64,000 nt of DNA, from assembly GCF_905397375.1 (NCBI RefSeq), contig NZ_CAJPVG010000001.1:682001-746000 (forward strand), in the 5' to 3' direction. This document shows positions 10,572 to 18,639 of the stretch, piece by piece; the stretch's first letter is position 1; each line of letters opens with the position of its first letter. This stretch comes from Ralstonia mannitolilytica (GTDB lineage Bacteria > Pseudomonadota > Gammaproteobacteria > Burkholderiales > Burkholderiaceae). The position numbers and the translations under genes are program-made. A model generated the notes under the pieces. That model worked only from the letters and a program-made list of their open reading frames with translations, made no database searches and was not told the DNA's origin.

Positions 10572-11369
10572 ATGCTCAAGCTCACATCCATTTCCAAGCG
10601 CTTTGGCGGCCTGTCGGTCCTGCAGGACGTCAACATCGAAGTGCCGCAGGGCAGTATCTTCGGCTTGATCGGCCCGAACGGCGCCGGCAAGACGACGGTG
10701 TTCAACCTGATCACGGGGCTGCTCGCACCCAGTGGCGGCTCTCTCACGTTCAACGGCGAAGACCTCGTCGGCAGGAAGCCGCACCAGATCACGCAGATGG
10801 GCATCGCCCGCACGTTCCAGAACATCCGCATCTTCAAGGAGATGACGCTGCTCGAGAACGTCGTGGTGGGCATGCATCGCCACCTGGACTACGGCGCGCC
10901 GGGGCTGCTGCTCTCGCTGTCGAAGTACCGCGCTGCCGAGCGCCGCGCGCGCGACCGGGCGCTGGAGCTGCTCTCGTGGGTCAAGCTCGACCACAAGGCG
11001 CACGACATTGCCGACAACCTCTCGTACGGCGACCAGCGCAAGCTCGAGCTCGCGCGTGCCCTGGCGACCGAGCCGAAGCTGCTGCTGCTCGACGAGCCCG
11101 TCGCCGGCATGAACACCGGCGAGAAGGTCGACCTCATGGCCGAGATCGAGAACATCAAGGCGCGCGGCTACACGATCTTCATGATCGAGCACGACATGCG
11201 CTTCGTGATGGGCCTGTGCGAACGCATTGCCGTGCTGAACTTCGGCCGCATCATCGCCGAGGGGCCGCCGGAGGCGATCCGCAACAATCCGCAAGTCATC
11301 GAGGCGTATCTGGGCCGCGATGACGACGAAGCCGACGGTTCCGGCGCCGCAGAGAAGGAGACAGCATGA
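10572..11369 (+). CDS. livG: branched-chain amino acid ABC transporter ATPase LivG
   Basis: 265-residue ATPase. Walker A is GPNGAGKTT (near residue 38), the signature is LSYGDQRKLELARAL, and Walker B runs into LLLLDEPVAGMN. The LivG-type long insert between the two motifs (GMHRHLDYGAPGLLLSLSKYR) is present. ATG 10572 is placed by GAGGAGGC just before it; an upstream in-frame start within livM is rejected. It ends in an ATGA overlap with livF, so the two ATPases are probably made in equal amounts. It powers LivHM. Confidence 0.93.
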   Translation: MLKLTSISKRFGGLSVLQDVNIEVPQGSIFGLIGPNGAGKTTVFNLITGLLAPSGGSLTFNGEDLVGRKPHQITQMGIARTFQNIRIFKEMTLLENVVVGMHRHLDYGAPGLLLSLSKYRAAERRARDRALELLSWVKLDHKAHDIADNLSYGDQRKLELARALATEPKLLLLDEPVAGMNTGEKVDLMAEIENIKARGYTIFMIEHDMRFVMGLCERIAVLNFGRIIAEGPPEAIRNNPQVIEAYLGRDDDEADGSGAAEKETA

Positions 11370-12091
11370 CGACGCTGCTGGAAGTCAAAGGGCTGCAGGT
11401 GTCGTACGGGCACATCGCGGCCGTCAAGGGTATCGACTTTGCACTCAGGGCGGGCGAGATCACCTCGCTGGTCGGTGCAAACGGTGCCGGCAAGTCCACC
11501 ACGCTGCTGGCGCTCTCCGGCCTGATCCCGAAGGCGCAGGGTGAGGTGCGCGGGCAGATCCTGTTCGAGGGCGAAGACGTGACGCAGTGGTCGGCCCACA
11601 GGCGCGTGGAGCGCGGCATCGTGCAGGTGGCCGAAGGCCGCGCCACGCTCACCACCATGACGGTGCGCGAGAACCTGGAGCTCGGCGCCTACACGCGCAA
11701 GGACCGCGGCCAGATCGCGTCCGACCTGGAGCGCGTGTTCCATCTGTTCCCTCGCCTGAAGGAGCGCATCGACGGCATGGCCGGCAACCTGTCGGGCGGC
11801 GAGCAGCAGATGCTTGCCATCGGACGGGCGCTGATGGCCCGCCCGCGCGTGCTGTTGCTCGATGAACCGTCGATGGGGCTGGCGCCGATCATCGTGCAGG
11901 AGATCTTCCGCATCCTGCGTACGATCAACGCCGAAGGGCTGACGATCTTCCTGGTCGAACAGAACGTACGCCAGGCGCTGAAGATCGCGCAGCACGGCTA
12001 CGTGCTCGAAACCGGCCAGATCGTGCTGGCCGACAGCGGGCAGAACCTGCTCGGCAATCCGCGCGTGCTCGAAGCCTATCTGGGCGGCTGA
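11366..12091 (+). CDS. livF: branched-chain amino acid ABC transporter ATPase LivF
   Basis: 241-residue second ATPase of the importer. Walker A GANGAGKST (near residue 39), signature LSGGEQQMLAIGRAL, Walker B LLLDEPSMGLAP, and the usual LivF ending VLEAYLGG. It overlaps livG by four bases (ATGA) and is the last gene of the operon; a strong terminator follows at 12108. Length and order match livHMGF operons. Confidence 0.93.
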   Translation: MTTLLEVKGLQVSYGHIAAVKGIDFALRAGEITSLVGANGAGKSTTLLALSGLIPKAQGEVRGQILFEGEDVTQWSAHRRVERGIVQVAEGRATLTTMTVRENLELGAYTRKDRGQIASDLERVFHLFPRLKERIDGMAGNLSGGEQQMLAIGRALMARPRVLLLDEPSMGLAPIIVQEIFRILRTINAEGLTIFLVEQNVRQALKIAQHGYVLETGQIVLADSGQNLLGNPRVLEAYLGG

Positions 12092-12107
12092 ACTCACATC
12101 GCACACC

Positions 12108-12138
12108 ACCGGCGCCCACTTCGGCGCCGGTTTTTTTT
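12108..12138 (+). terminator. rho-independent terminator of the liv operon
   Basis: Perfect 9-bp stem ACCGGCGCC (12108-12116) with GGCGCCGGT (12123-12131), loop CACTTC, running into eight Ts (12131-12138). It lies 17 bp after the livF stop. Confidence 0.9.
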
Positions 12139-12143
12139 GCAAA

Positions 12144-12160
12144 GCGTACCCGTTTCTGCG
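12144..12160 (+). repeat. dispersed 17-bp motif, copy 2 (YR = CG)
   Basis: GCGTACCCGTTTCTGCG, followed by TACGC, which extends a weak GCGTA/TACGC symmetry. It lies between the liv terminator and the end of the minus-strand LysR gene. Confidence 0.85.
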
Positions 12161-12165
12161 TACGC

Positions 12166-13107
12166 TCAATGCCCCGCCAATACGTGCCGCTGCGCCTCGA
12201 ACAAGGCGATCATGGCATCGGCCACGGCGCGCACACGCGGCGATCGACGCACGTCCGGGTGGATGGCAAGCCAGATGTCCCGGTGCAGCGCAGGGTCGTC
12301 GATGGGTAGCCGGCGCAAAGGCGTACCCGTTTCTGCGGGCGCGCCCAGGAAGTGCGGCAGCGCTGCCACACCCAACCCGGCCAGCGCGGCCTCGTGCATC
12401 GCCAGCAGATCGCTGCAGCGTAGAACCACACGCCGCTCGCCCGCGAATGCATCGAGCCAGCGTTGCTGCGGCACGTGCCGCAGGCCTTCGTCGTACCCGA
12501 TGAATTCCCATTCGGCTTCGGGGCGTGCGATTGCCTCAGCCGTCGCGTACAGGCCGTAGCCGAGGCTGCCGAGCGGCCGCGTCGCCAGCGTCGAGGCCGT
12601 GGGGCGCGACAGCCGGATGGCGAGATCGGCCTCGTGCGCCATCAGGTTGGCGTTGCGCTTTTCGCCCAGCAGGACCACGTCGATGCCCGGCCATTGCCTG
12701 CGCAGTGCCGTGAGGTTGGGCGCGATGACGTGGCTGGCGATGGTGGGCGGCGCCGAAATGCGGACCGTGCCGCGCAGGCTGCCCGCGCCCGCGGCTGCGC
12801 GCGCAAAGCCGGCGGCTTCCTGCTCCATGCGTTCGGCGCGTTCGGCCAGCGCATGGCCCTCCGCGGTCAGGCGCCAACCGCGCGGCAGCCGATCAAACAG
12901 CCGTACCCCCAGCGATTGCTCGAGCGCATCGGCGCGCCGTGCCACCGTGGTGTGTTCCACGCCGAGCCGCCGCGCCGCAGCCGACAGGCTTCCCTCGCGC
13001 GCCAGCACGAGAAAGTAGCGCACGTCATCCCACTGCAGCGAAGAAGAAGGTTCGGCCGCCGCAGCGCGCGCCTGCGCACGCTTAGCCCGACCTGTGTGTT
13101 TTTGCAC
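12166..13107 (-). CDS. LysR-family transcriptional regulator
   Basis: 313 residues from GTG 13107. The winged HTH starts at LQWDDVRYFLVLAREGSLSAAARRLGVEHTTVARRADALE, the subfamily that uses SLSAAARRL and HTTVARR; the effector domain follows (RISAPPTIASHVIAPNL). The first 25 residues are basic, alanine-rich and unusual for the family, which normally starts close to LQWDD. Divergently transcribed from the quinone oxidoreductase at 13237, so it probably controls that gene. A copy of the 17-bp dispersed motif lies inside the coding region (12321-12337), where it encodes AETGT of the effector domain. Confidence 0.85.
   Translation of the reverse strand: MQKHTGRAKRAQARAAAAEPSSSLQWDDVRYFLVLAREGSLSAAARRLGVEHTTVARRADALEQSLGVRLFDRLPRGWRLTAEGHALAERAERMEQEAAGFARAAAGAGSLRGTVRISAPPTIASHVIAPNLTALRRQWPGIDVVLLGEKRNANLMAHEADLAIRLSRPTASTLATRPLGSLGYGLYATAEAIARPEAEWEFIGYDEGLRHVPQQRWLDAFAGERRVVLRCSDLLAMHEAALAGLGVAALPHFLGAPAETGTPLRRLPIDDPALHRDIWLAIHPDVRRSPRVRAVADAMIALFEAQRHVLAGH
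12321..12337 (+). repeat. dispersed 17-bp motif, copy 3 (YR = CG), inside a gene
   Basis: GCGTACCCGTTTCTGCG, identical to copies 2 and 5, but within the LysR coding sequence. The reading frame stays open through it. Confidence 0.85.
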
Positions 13108-13207
13108 AGAACGTGGTCAATTTTTCCGGATTCCCGGGCGATTCTGAACGGAATACGCTTCTTTCACAACGTGACACACGCGGCATCCACACCACGGATA
13201 TCGAAAA

Positions 13208-13224
13208 GCGTACCCATTTCTGCG
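13208..13224 (+). repeat. dispersed 17-bp motif, copy 4 (YR = CA)
   Basis: GCGTACCCATTTCTGCG, ending 12 bp before the start codon of the quinone oxidoreductase gene and touching its GAGGAC ribosome site, so it is part of that mRNA leader. Confidence 0.85.
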
Positions 13225-13236
13225 AGGACACCTGCC

Positions 13237-14235
13237 ATGCCTGCCAAGGTCATTCAACTCCGCGAAACCGGACCAGCATTGGGTTTGCAGCCCGCCAGCG
13301 TCATGCTCGCGCCGCCCGGTCCCCATGCGATGACGGTGCGGCACACCGCCGTCGGGGTGAACTTTGTGGACGTGTATCACCGCACCGGGTTGTATCCGGT
13401 ACCCGCGTTTCCGGCCGTGTTGGGTGTGGAAGGCGTGGGCGTGGTCGAAGCCCTGGGTTCGGACGTGCGCGGCTTTGTGGTCGGCCAGCGGGTCGCATGG
13501 GCCGGGCTCATCGACGGGGCGCCCGGCGGGTATGCCAGCCATCGCAACATCCCGGCCGAGCGGGCGATTGCACTGCCCGGTGCGCTCGATGACGACACCG
13601 TGGCGGCGACGCTGGTTCGCGGCATCACGGCGCACATGCTGCTGACCCGTGTGCGGCGGGTGCAGCCGGGCGATACGGTGCTGGTGCACGCGGCCGCCGG
13701 CGGGCTGGGGGCGCTGCTCGTGCAATGGGCAAAGCGGCTCGGCACCAGGGTGATCGGCGCCGTCGGCAACGAGGCCAAGGCGGCCGTCGCGCTTGCCCAT
13801 GGCGCCGACCACGTCGTGCTGTATCGACAGCACGACATGCGCGAAGCCGTGTTGCAGCTCACTGGCGGGGAGGGCGTCGATTACGTCATCGACGGTGTGG
13901 GCGGCCCGATGCTGCACACCGCATTGGCGGTGGCGCGGCCGTTCGGCATGGTGGCGAGCATCGGGCAGGCCGGCGATGTCGAGAACGCGCAAACGCAGAC
14001 GGTGGACCTTGCGGCGCTTGGGCCTTCGCGGTCCATTGCGCTGGCGCGGCCCGGCGTGTTTCGCTACATGGCCGATCTGTCGCGTTACCGCGATGGCGCA
14101 CAGGCCGCGTTGCAGCGCATGCTGGAAGGCCTGCGCGTGCCGCTGGGCGGTACGTACCCGCTCGAAGACGCTGCTGCCGCGCATGCCGTGCTGGAGGCCG
14201 GCCACACGACCGGCGCACTGCTGCTGCGCCCCTGA
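13237..14235 (+). CDS. qor: zinc-independent quinone oxidoreductase (Qor family)
   Basis: 332-residue medium-chain dehydrogenase/reductase of the NADPH:quinone oxidoreductase type. An N-terminal GroES-like domain (VGVNFVDVYHRTGLYP, the Qor hallmark, then FPAVLGVEGVGVVE) precedes a Rossmann domain with the nucleotide motif AAAGGLGALLVQWAKRLG (near residue 150). The catalytic-zinc cysteine is absent, as in Qor. It reduces quinones with NADPH in the cytoplasm. ATG 13237 has GAGGAC upstream; a much longer in-frame extension back to 12463 runs over the LysR gene on the other strand and is not believed. Divergent from the LysR gene, its likely regulator. Confidence 0.9.
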   Translation: MPAKVIQLRETGPALGLQPASVMLAPPGPHAMTVRHTAVGVNFVDVYHRTGLYPVPAFPAVLGVEGVGVVEALGSDVRGFVVGQRVAWAGLIDGAPGGYASHRNIPAERAIALPGALDDDTVAATLVRGITAHMLLTRVRRVQPGDTVLVHAAAGGLGALLVQWAKRLGTRVIGAVGNEAKAAVALAHGADHVVLYRQHDMREAVLQLTGGEGVDYVIDGVGGPMLHTALAVARPFGMVASIGQAGDVENAQTQTVDLAALGPSRSIALARPGVFRYMADLSRYRDGAQAALQRMLEGLRVPLGGTYPLEDAAAAHAVLEAGHTTGALLLRP

Positions 14236-14252
14236 GCGTACCCGTTTCTGCG
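14236..14252 (+). repeat. dispersed 17-bp motif, copy 5 (YR = CG)
   Basis: GCGTACCCGTTTCTGCG starting at the very base after the quinone oxidoreductase stop codon TGA (14233-14235). Confidence 0.85.
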
Positions 14253-14318
14253 AGACGCCTTGCGAGGTGAAAGCGTCCCGCTGTGCCAACCCGTCACCTC
14301 ACCTACAAGGAGCCGTGC

Positions 14319-14636
14319 ATGCTGTACCTGATTCTCTTGACCTACAACGCGCCGCTCGCGCAGCTCGACCGCGTGTTGCCCGCTCACCGGGCGCATCTGG
14401 ATGCGCACTACGCCAGCGGCCATTTCCTGATGTCGGGGCCGTTCTTTCCGCGTGAAGGCGGCGGCATCCTCGCGCGCGCGGCTTCCCGGGAAGAGATCGA
14501 CGCCATCGTTGCGCGCGATCCGTTCGTCGTCGAAAACCTCGTGCAGGCGCGCGTGATCGCATGGGGCCCGAACCGCCGCAGCGCCGATACACCCTCGGCA
14601 TGGCTGCCCGACGCTGTCGTTGCGACCTCGACATAA
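14319..14636 (+). CDS. YciI-family protein
   Basis: 105 residues from ATG 14319, with ACAAGGAG upstream. The start MLYLILLTYNAPLAQLDRVLPAHRAHLD and the segment GHFLMSGPFFPREGGGILARA match the YciI/YCII fold, a ferredoxin-like domain with a His/Asp pair (here HRAHLD). YciI proteins are often fused to or neighbour other enzymes; some are hydrolases or dehalogenases, most are uncharacterised. It follows the oxidoreductase by 83 bp in the same direction and may be co-transcribed. A family call only, with no specific reaction. Confidence 0.85.
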   Translation: MLYLILLTYNAPLAQLDRVLPAHRAHLDAHYASGHFLMSGPFFPREGGGILARAASREEIDAIVARDPFVVENLVQARVIAWGPNRRSADTPSAWLPDAVVATST

Positions 14637-14672
14637 AGCCGCGCGGCACGGCCGCTATCATGGCGATCTGCC

Positions 14673-16082
14673 ATGTCCCGGACCGTCATGCCCGACACGC
14701 CGCCACGCTCACCCACTTCACCTGTTCACATGCCATGGTGGCAACGCGTACTCGCGCGGCTGCCGTTCGGCCGCGAACACCTCGTGTTCGTCATTGCCGG
14801 GGTGATCGGATGCGCGGGGGCGTTGTCGACGATCGTGTTTCGCGAGTGCCTGCGCCATCTGCAATGGTGGCTCTCGGGCACGGACCAGGGGCTGGTGGCC
14901 ACGGCCCGTGCACTGCCGTGGTGGGCGCGCCTGGTGGTGCCGGCGGCCGGGGGGGTGCTGGCCGGCATCACACTGCAGGTGGGCTTGAGGTGGATCCCCC
15001 GCAAGGGGTCGGAAGACTACATGGAAGCGATTGCCGTGGGCGACGGCGTGCTCAGCGCGCGGCAGAGCCTGGTTCGCAGCGCGTCGTCGCTGTGCTCGGT
15101 GGCCAGCGGGGCATCCATCGGGCGTGAAGGGCCGATGGTGCAACTGGCGGCGATGTGCGGTTCGTTGCTGGGCCGGGTGTTGGGGCGCTGGACGCCTGTG
15201 TCGGTCGAGCAGTTGCGCCTGCTCGTGGCGTGCGGCGCAGCCGCGGGGATCACGTCGGCATATAACGCGCCAATTTCCGGGGCGGTGTTCGTCTGCGAAA
15301 TCGTGTTTGGCGTCATCACGACGGCAACGCTTGGGCCCTTGCTGGTGGCGGCCGTCACGGCCGACATCGTGGTGCGCCAGTTCTTCGGCTACGGCGCGGT
15401 CTACGAGATGCCGCACTTCGATTTCGTCTCGGGCTGGGAGGTGCTGACGTATCTTGGGCTGGGCCTCGCGGCGGGCATGGCGGGCCCGCTGCTGCTGGGG
15501 CTCATCGACCGCGTGCGCGATGCATTTGCGCGGACCCGCTTGCCGCTCCCGTTGCGGCTCGCGGCCGGCGGCCTGATCGTCGGCGCGCTTTCCATTGGCG
15601 TGCCCGAAGTCTGGGGCAACGGCTACAGCGTGGTCAACGGCTTCTTGCACGAGCCGTGGCTGTGGCAGACGGTGGCGCTCGTCCTCGTCTGCAAGGTCGC
15701 GGCGACGGCGTCCAGTGCGGGGTCCGGCGCCGTGGGCGGTGTGTTTACGCCCACGCTCTTCTGTGGAGCCGCGCTTGGCCTGTTGTACGGTACGGGCATG
15801 CACGCGCTGTTGCCCGGTGCGGCCCCGGTGCCCGTCAGCTATGCGGTGGTTGGCATGGGCGCGCTGCTGGCGGCCACCACGCATGCGCCCCTCATGTCGA
15901 TCCTGATGATCTTCGAGATGACCCTGTCCTATCAGGTTGTGCTGCCCCTCATGCTCGCGTGCATTGCGGGTTATGTGACCGCGCATGCGGCGGGCGCGCC
16001 GTCGGTGTATGCGCGCGCGCTGGCGCGCAATCGTGACGATACGCAACACGCTTCCTCCGCCTCAGGCGCTACGCAGAAATAG
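14673..16082 (+). CDS. clcB: ClC-family voltage-gated chloride channel/transporter
   Basis: 469-residue ClC protein with about eighteen membrane helices. The three anion-binding stretches are visible: SVASGASIGREGPMVQL (N-terminal selectivity and GREGP motif), AYNAPISGAVFVCEI, and GAVGGVFTPTLFCGAALG (the GxFxP motif). No C-terminal CBS domains, as is usual for ClcB-type bacterial members. It moves chloride across the inner membrane, in ClcA-type proteins in exchange for protons, often for acid tolerance. ATG 14673 (another ATG at 14688 is possible). The last three residues (TQK) and the TAG stop lie inside copy 6 of the 17-bp dispersed motif. Confidence 0.9.
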   Translation: MSRTVMPDTPPRSPTSPVHMPWWQRVLARLPFGREHLVFVIAGVIGCAGALSTIVFRECLRHLQWWLSGTDQGLVATARALPWWARLVVPAAGGVLAGITLQVGLRWIPRKGSEDYMEAIAVGDGVLSARQSLVRSASSLCSVASGASIGREGPMVQLAAMCGSLLGRVLGRWTPVSVEQLRLLVACGAAAGITSAYNAPISGAVFVCEIVFGVITTATLGPLLVAAVTADIVVRQFFGYGAVYEMPHFDFVSGWEVLTYLGLGLAAGMAGPLLLGLIDRVRDAFARTRLPLPLRLAAGGLIVGALSIGVPEVWGNGYSVVNGFLHEPWLWQTVALVLVCKVAATASSAGSGAVGGVFTPTLFCGAALGLLYGTGMHALLPGAAPVPVSYAVVGMGALLAATTHAPLMSILMIFEMTLSYQVVLPLMLACIAGYVTAHAAGAPSVYARALARNRDDTQHASSASGATQK

Positions 16083-16088
16083 GTACGC
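16072..16088 (-). repeat. dispersed 17-bp motif, copy 6 (YR = TA)
   Basis: On the minus strand GCGTACCTATTTCTGCG. The TA variant creates the TAG stop (16080-16082) of the ClC gene. Confidence 0.8.
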
Positions 16089-16225
16089 TTCGCGCTCGCG
16101 GCGCCCTATCGGCCGCCACAAAACCCTCCATTCTCAGCAAAAAAGAAGAAAAAGCGATCTATAAATCGCTTCTTGGTGTGCGCGTTCGGGAACTTTTTGA
16201 AGAAAGTGCGACAAGTTGTTGCTGT

Positions 16226-16244
16226 TGAGAATCACTATCATTTA
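16226..16244 (+). promoter_or_regulatory. putative Fur box upstream of the Fiu-like receptor
   Basis: TTGAGAATCACTATCATTT matches the Fur consensus (GATAATGATAATCATTATC) in both half-sites, with a few mismatches. It lies in an AT-rich stretch about 115 bp before the TonB receptor start. Confidence 0.65.
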
Positions 16245-16357
16245 TATTTGCGCTCGACATTCGTAGTGCGCTCTCGTGCACGGCGGCACGGGCGCAGGAG
16301 GGCGCCCGCAGCGGCCGGCATTCACAGAAAAAGGGCGCCGCTGGAGAAACCACGACA

Positions 16358-18592
16358 ATGAACCGCCGTACCCCGATCGCCAGCGCCCTGCTGGCGTTGT
16401 CTGCCACGCCCGCCGTTGCTCTTGCCCAACAAGCCGCGCCCGCCCAGGTGGCAGCCACGGCCACCACCACGCTGCCTGAAGCCGTCGTCAAGGGCACCGC
16501 GCCGCGCGACGACTACAACGCCGTCAAGAGCTCCATCTCCAAGCTGCCCGAGAACCTGCGCGATGTGCCGCAATCGGTGACGGTCGTGCCCAAGGCGCTG
16601 ACGGATGCGCAAGGCGGCAGCTCGCTGGCCGATGCGCTGCGCAACGTGCCCGGCATCACCATCGGTGCGGCCGAGGGCGGGCAGATCGGCAACAACATCA
16701 ACCTGAACGGTTTTTCTGCACGTACCGACATCTACCTCGACGGCTTCCGGGATCGCGGCCAGTACTACCGTGACCTGTTCGCCCTCGATTCGGTGGAAGT
16801 GTTGATGGGCCCGTCGTCGATGCTGTTCGGCCGCGGTTCGACGGGCGGTGTCATCAACCAGGTGACGAAGAAGCCGAAGCTGAAGGCCGCCACGGAAATC
16901 ACCGGTTCGGTCACCACCAACGGCCTGGTGCGCGCCACTGCCGACGTCAACACGCCGACGTCCGAGACTTCCGCTTTCCGCATCGCCGCGATGGCGCAGA
17001 ACGGCAAGACGAGCACGCGCGACGAGATGACCGCGCAGGATTTCGGCGTCGCCCCGTCGTGGCGTTTCGGCATTGGCACGCCGACCGAGGTGACGCTCTC
17101 CGCGCTGCTGCAGCACAACCGCGACATGCCGGATTACGGCCTGCCGAACCTCAACGGCCACCCGGTCAACGTCAGCCCCAAGACGTACTACGGCTACACC
17201 GACGACCGCACCACGCAAGATGTGGCGTCGTTCTCGGCGAATATCGATCACAAGTTCTCGCCCAACCTGCGCCTGCGCAACCAGACGCAGTTCAACTACG
17301 TGCAGACCGACGCGCGCGAGACGGCGCCCAACGCAGTGGGTACGGTCAATTCGTCGGGCGTGTTCACGGCCCTGACCAACAGCAATCTGCCGCTGTCGGC
17401 GCTGTCGGTGCGCCTGCAAAGCCACGACCGCCGCATCCGTGACTACTCGTTGTTCAACCAGACCGAGCTGACGGCCAAGTTCGATACGGGTTCGGTCAAG
17501 CACACGCTGCTGGTCGGCACCGAGTTCGGCCACGACGGCTACGACAACCAGAATTACTATCGCAACGGTTCGTGCAACGGCACGCCGCTGGCGCAGTCGA
17601 GCATGACGAGCGGCTTTGTCTCGTGCGAGCCGCTGGTCAGCCCCAGCTACACCACGTCGCCGGCGAGCACGCCGTCGAGCCTGGGCAACCTGCAGGGCGG
17701 CTCGGCCAACACGGTAGCGGCGTACTTCAACGATTCGATCGAATTCACCAAGCAATGGAAGGCCGTCGCCGGCCTGCGCTATGACCGCTACGTGGCGAGC
17801 ATTTCGAACTCGCTGAATGCGGCGAATACGCCGGCGTCGGCCAAGATCACCGCGCTGCCGTACGCGCAGCAAACCGTGAACTTTGTCAGTACGCGCCTGG
17901 GCGGCATCTGGCAGCCGACGGACTGGCAGTCGTACTACGTGTCGTACGGCACGTCGTTCAACCCGTCATTGGAGCAGCTCGTAGGTACCACGGGCCAGCA
18001 GAACCTGGACCCGGAGAAGAACAAGTCGTACGAGGCCGGCGGCAAGTGGGACCTGCTCAACGGCGACCTGTCGGTCAGCTCGGCGCTCTTCCAGATCACC
18101 AAGGACAACGCCCGCACGCAGGTCGACAGCACGACATACACGCTGGCGGGCAAGATCCGCGTGCGCGGCGCACGCCTCGGCGCGACGGGCCGCCTGACCG
18201 ACAAGCTGCAGCTCTTCGCGGGCTACACGTACCTCGACGCGCAGATCGTCAACGGCATCGGTGCCGGTACGCAGGGCATGGTGCCGGCCAACACGCCCAA
18301 GCACTCGGCCACGGTGTGGACGAGCTACACGTTCCTGCCGAACTGGGAGGTGGGCGCCGGCGCGTTCTACATGTCGCAGCGCTACGCCAACAACACCAAC
18401 ACCGTGCAGGCGGGCGGCTTCGTGCGCTGGGACGCCATGCTGGCCTACCACCAGCCCAAGTACGACGTGCGCCTGAACCTGTTCAACGTGTTCAACAAGA
18501 CATACTACGATGCGCTGATTCCGTCCGATGGCGGTCGCGCCGTGCCGGGGACCGGCCGGGCGGCGATGCTGTCCGTGGTGTATCGCATGTAA
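16358..18592 (+). CDS. fiu: TonB-dependent catecholate siderophore receptor (Fiu-like)
   Basis: 744-residue outer-membrane receptor. Residues 1 to about 24 are a Sec signal; a plug domain follows (VPQSVTVVPKALTDAQ, LADALRNVPGITIGAAEGG, LNGFSARTDIYLDGFRDRGQY, VEVLMGPSSMLFGRGSTGGVINQVTKK), then a 22-strand barrel ending in aromatic-rich VYRM. This layout and the adjacent PiuC gene match the Fiu/PiuA catecholate receptors, which import ferric mono-catechols and catechol-bearing cephalosporins with TonB energy. A putative Fur box precedes it, so iron repression is expected. Ligand not proven. Confidence 0.9.
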   Translation: MNRRTPIASALLALSATPAVALAQQAAPAQVAATATTTLPEAVVKGTAPRDDYNAVKSSISKLPENLRDVPQSVTVVPKALTDAQGGSSLADALRNVPGITIGAAEGGQIGNNINLNGFSARTDIYLDGFRDRGQYYRDLFALDSVEVLMGPSSMLFGRGSTGGVINQVTKKPKLKAATEITGSVTTNGLVRATADVNTPTSETSAFRIAAMAQNGKTSTRDEMTAQDFGVAPSWRFGIGTPTEVTLSALLQHNRDMPDYGLPNLNGHPVNVSPKTYYGYTDDRTTQDVASFSANIDHKFSPNLRLRNQTQFNYVQTDARETAPNAVGTVNSSGVFTALTNSNLPLSALSVRLQSHDRRIRDYSLFNQTELTAKFDTGSVKHTLLVGTEFGHDGYDNQNYYRNGSCNGTPLAQSSMTSGFVSCEPLVSPSYTTSPASTPSSLGNLQGGSANTVAAYFNDSIEFTKQWKAVAGLRYDRYVASISNSLNAANTPASAKITALPYAQQTVNFVSTRLGGIWQPTDWQSYYVSYGTSFNPSLEQLVGTTGQQNLDPEKNKSYEAGGKWDLLNGDLSVSSALFQITKDNARTQVDSTTYTLAGKIRVRGARLGATGRLTDKLQLFAGYTYLDAQIVNGIGAGTQGMVPANTPKHSATVWTSYTFLPNWEVGAGAFYMSQRYANNTNTVQAGGFVRWDAMLAYHQPKYDVRLNLFNVFNKTYYDALIPSDGGRAVPGTGRAAMLSVVYRM

Positions 18593-18639
18593 TGGCTTGG
18601 GGGATGGGCCCTCGGGCTCATCCTTCTGTCCTGAGCGCC

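Noticed and set aside
12463..13236. N-terminal extension of the quinone oxidoreductase frame
   Set aside because: It crosses the divergent LysR gene; family length and ribosome site place the start at 13237.
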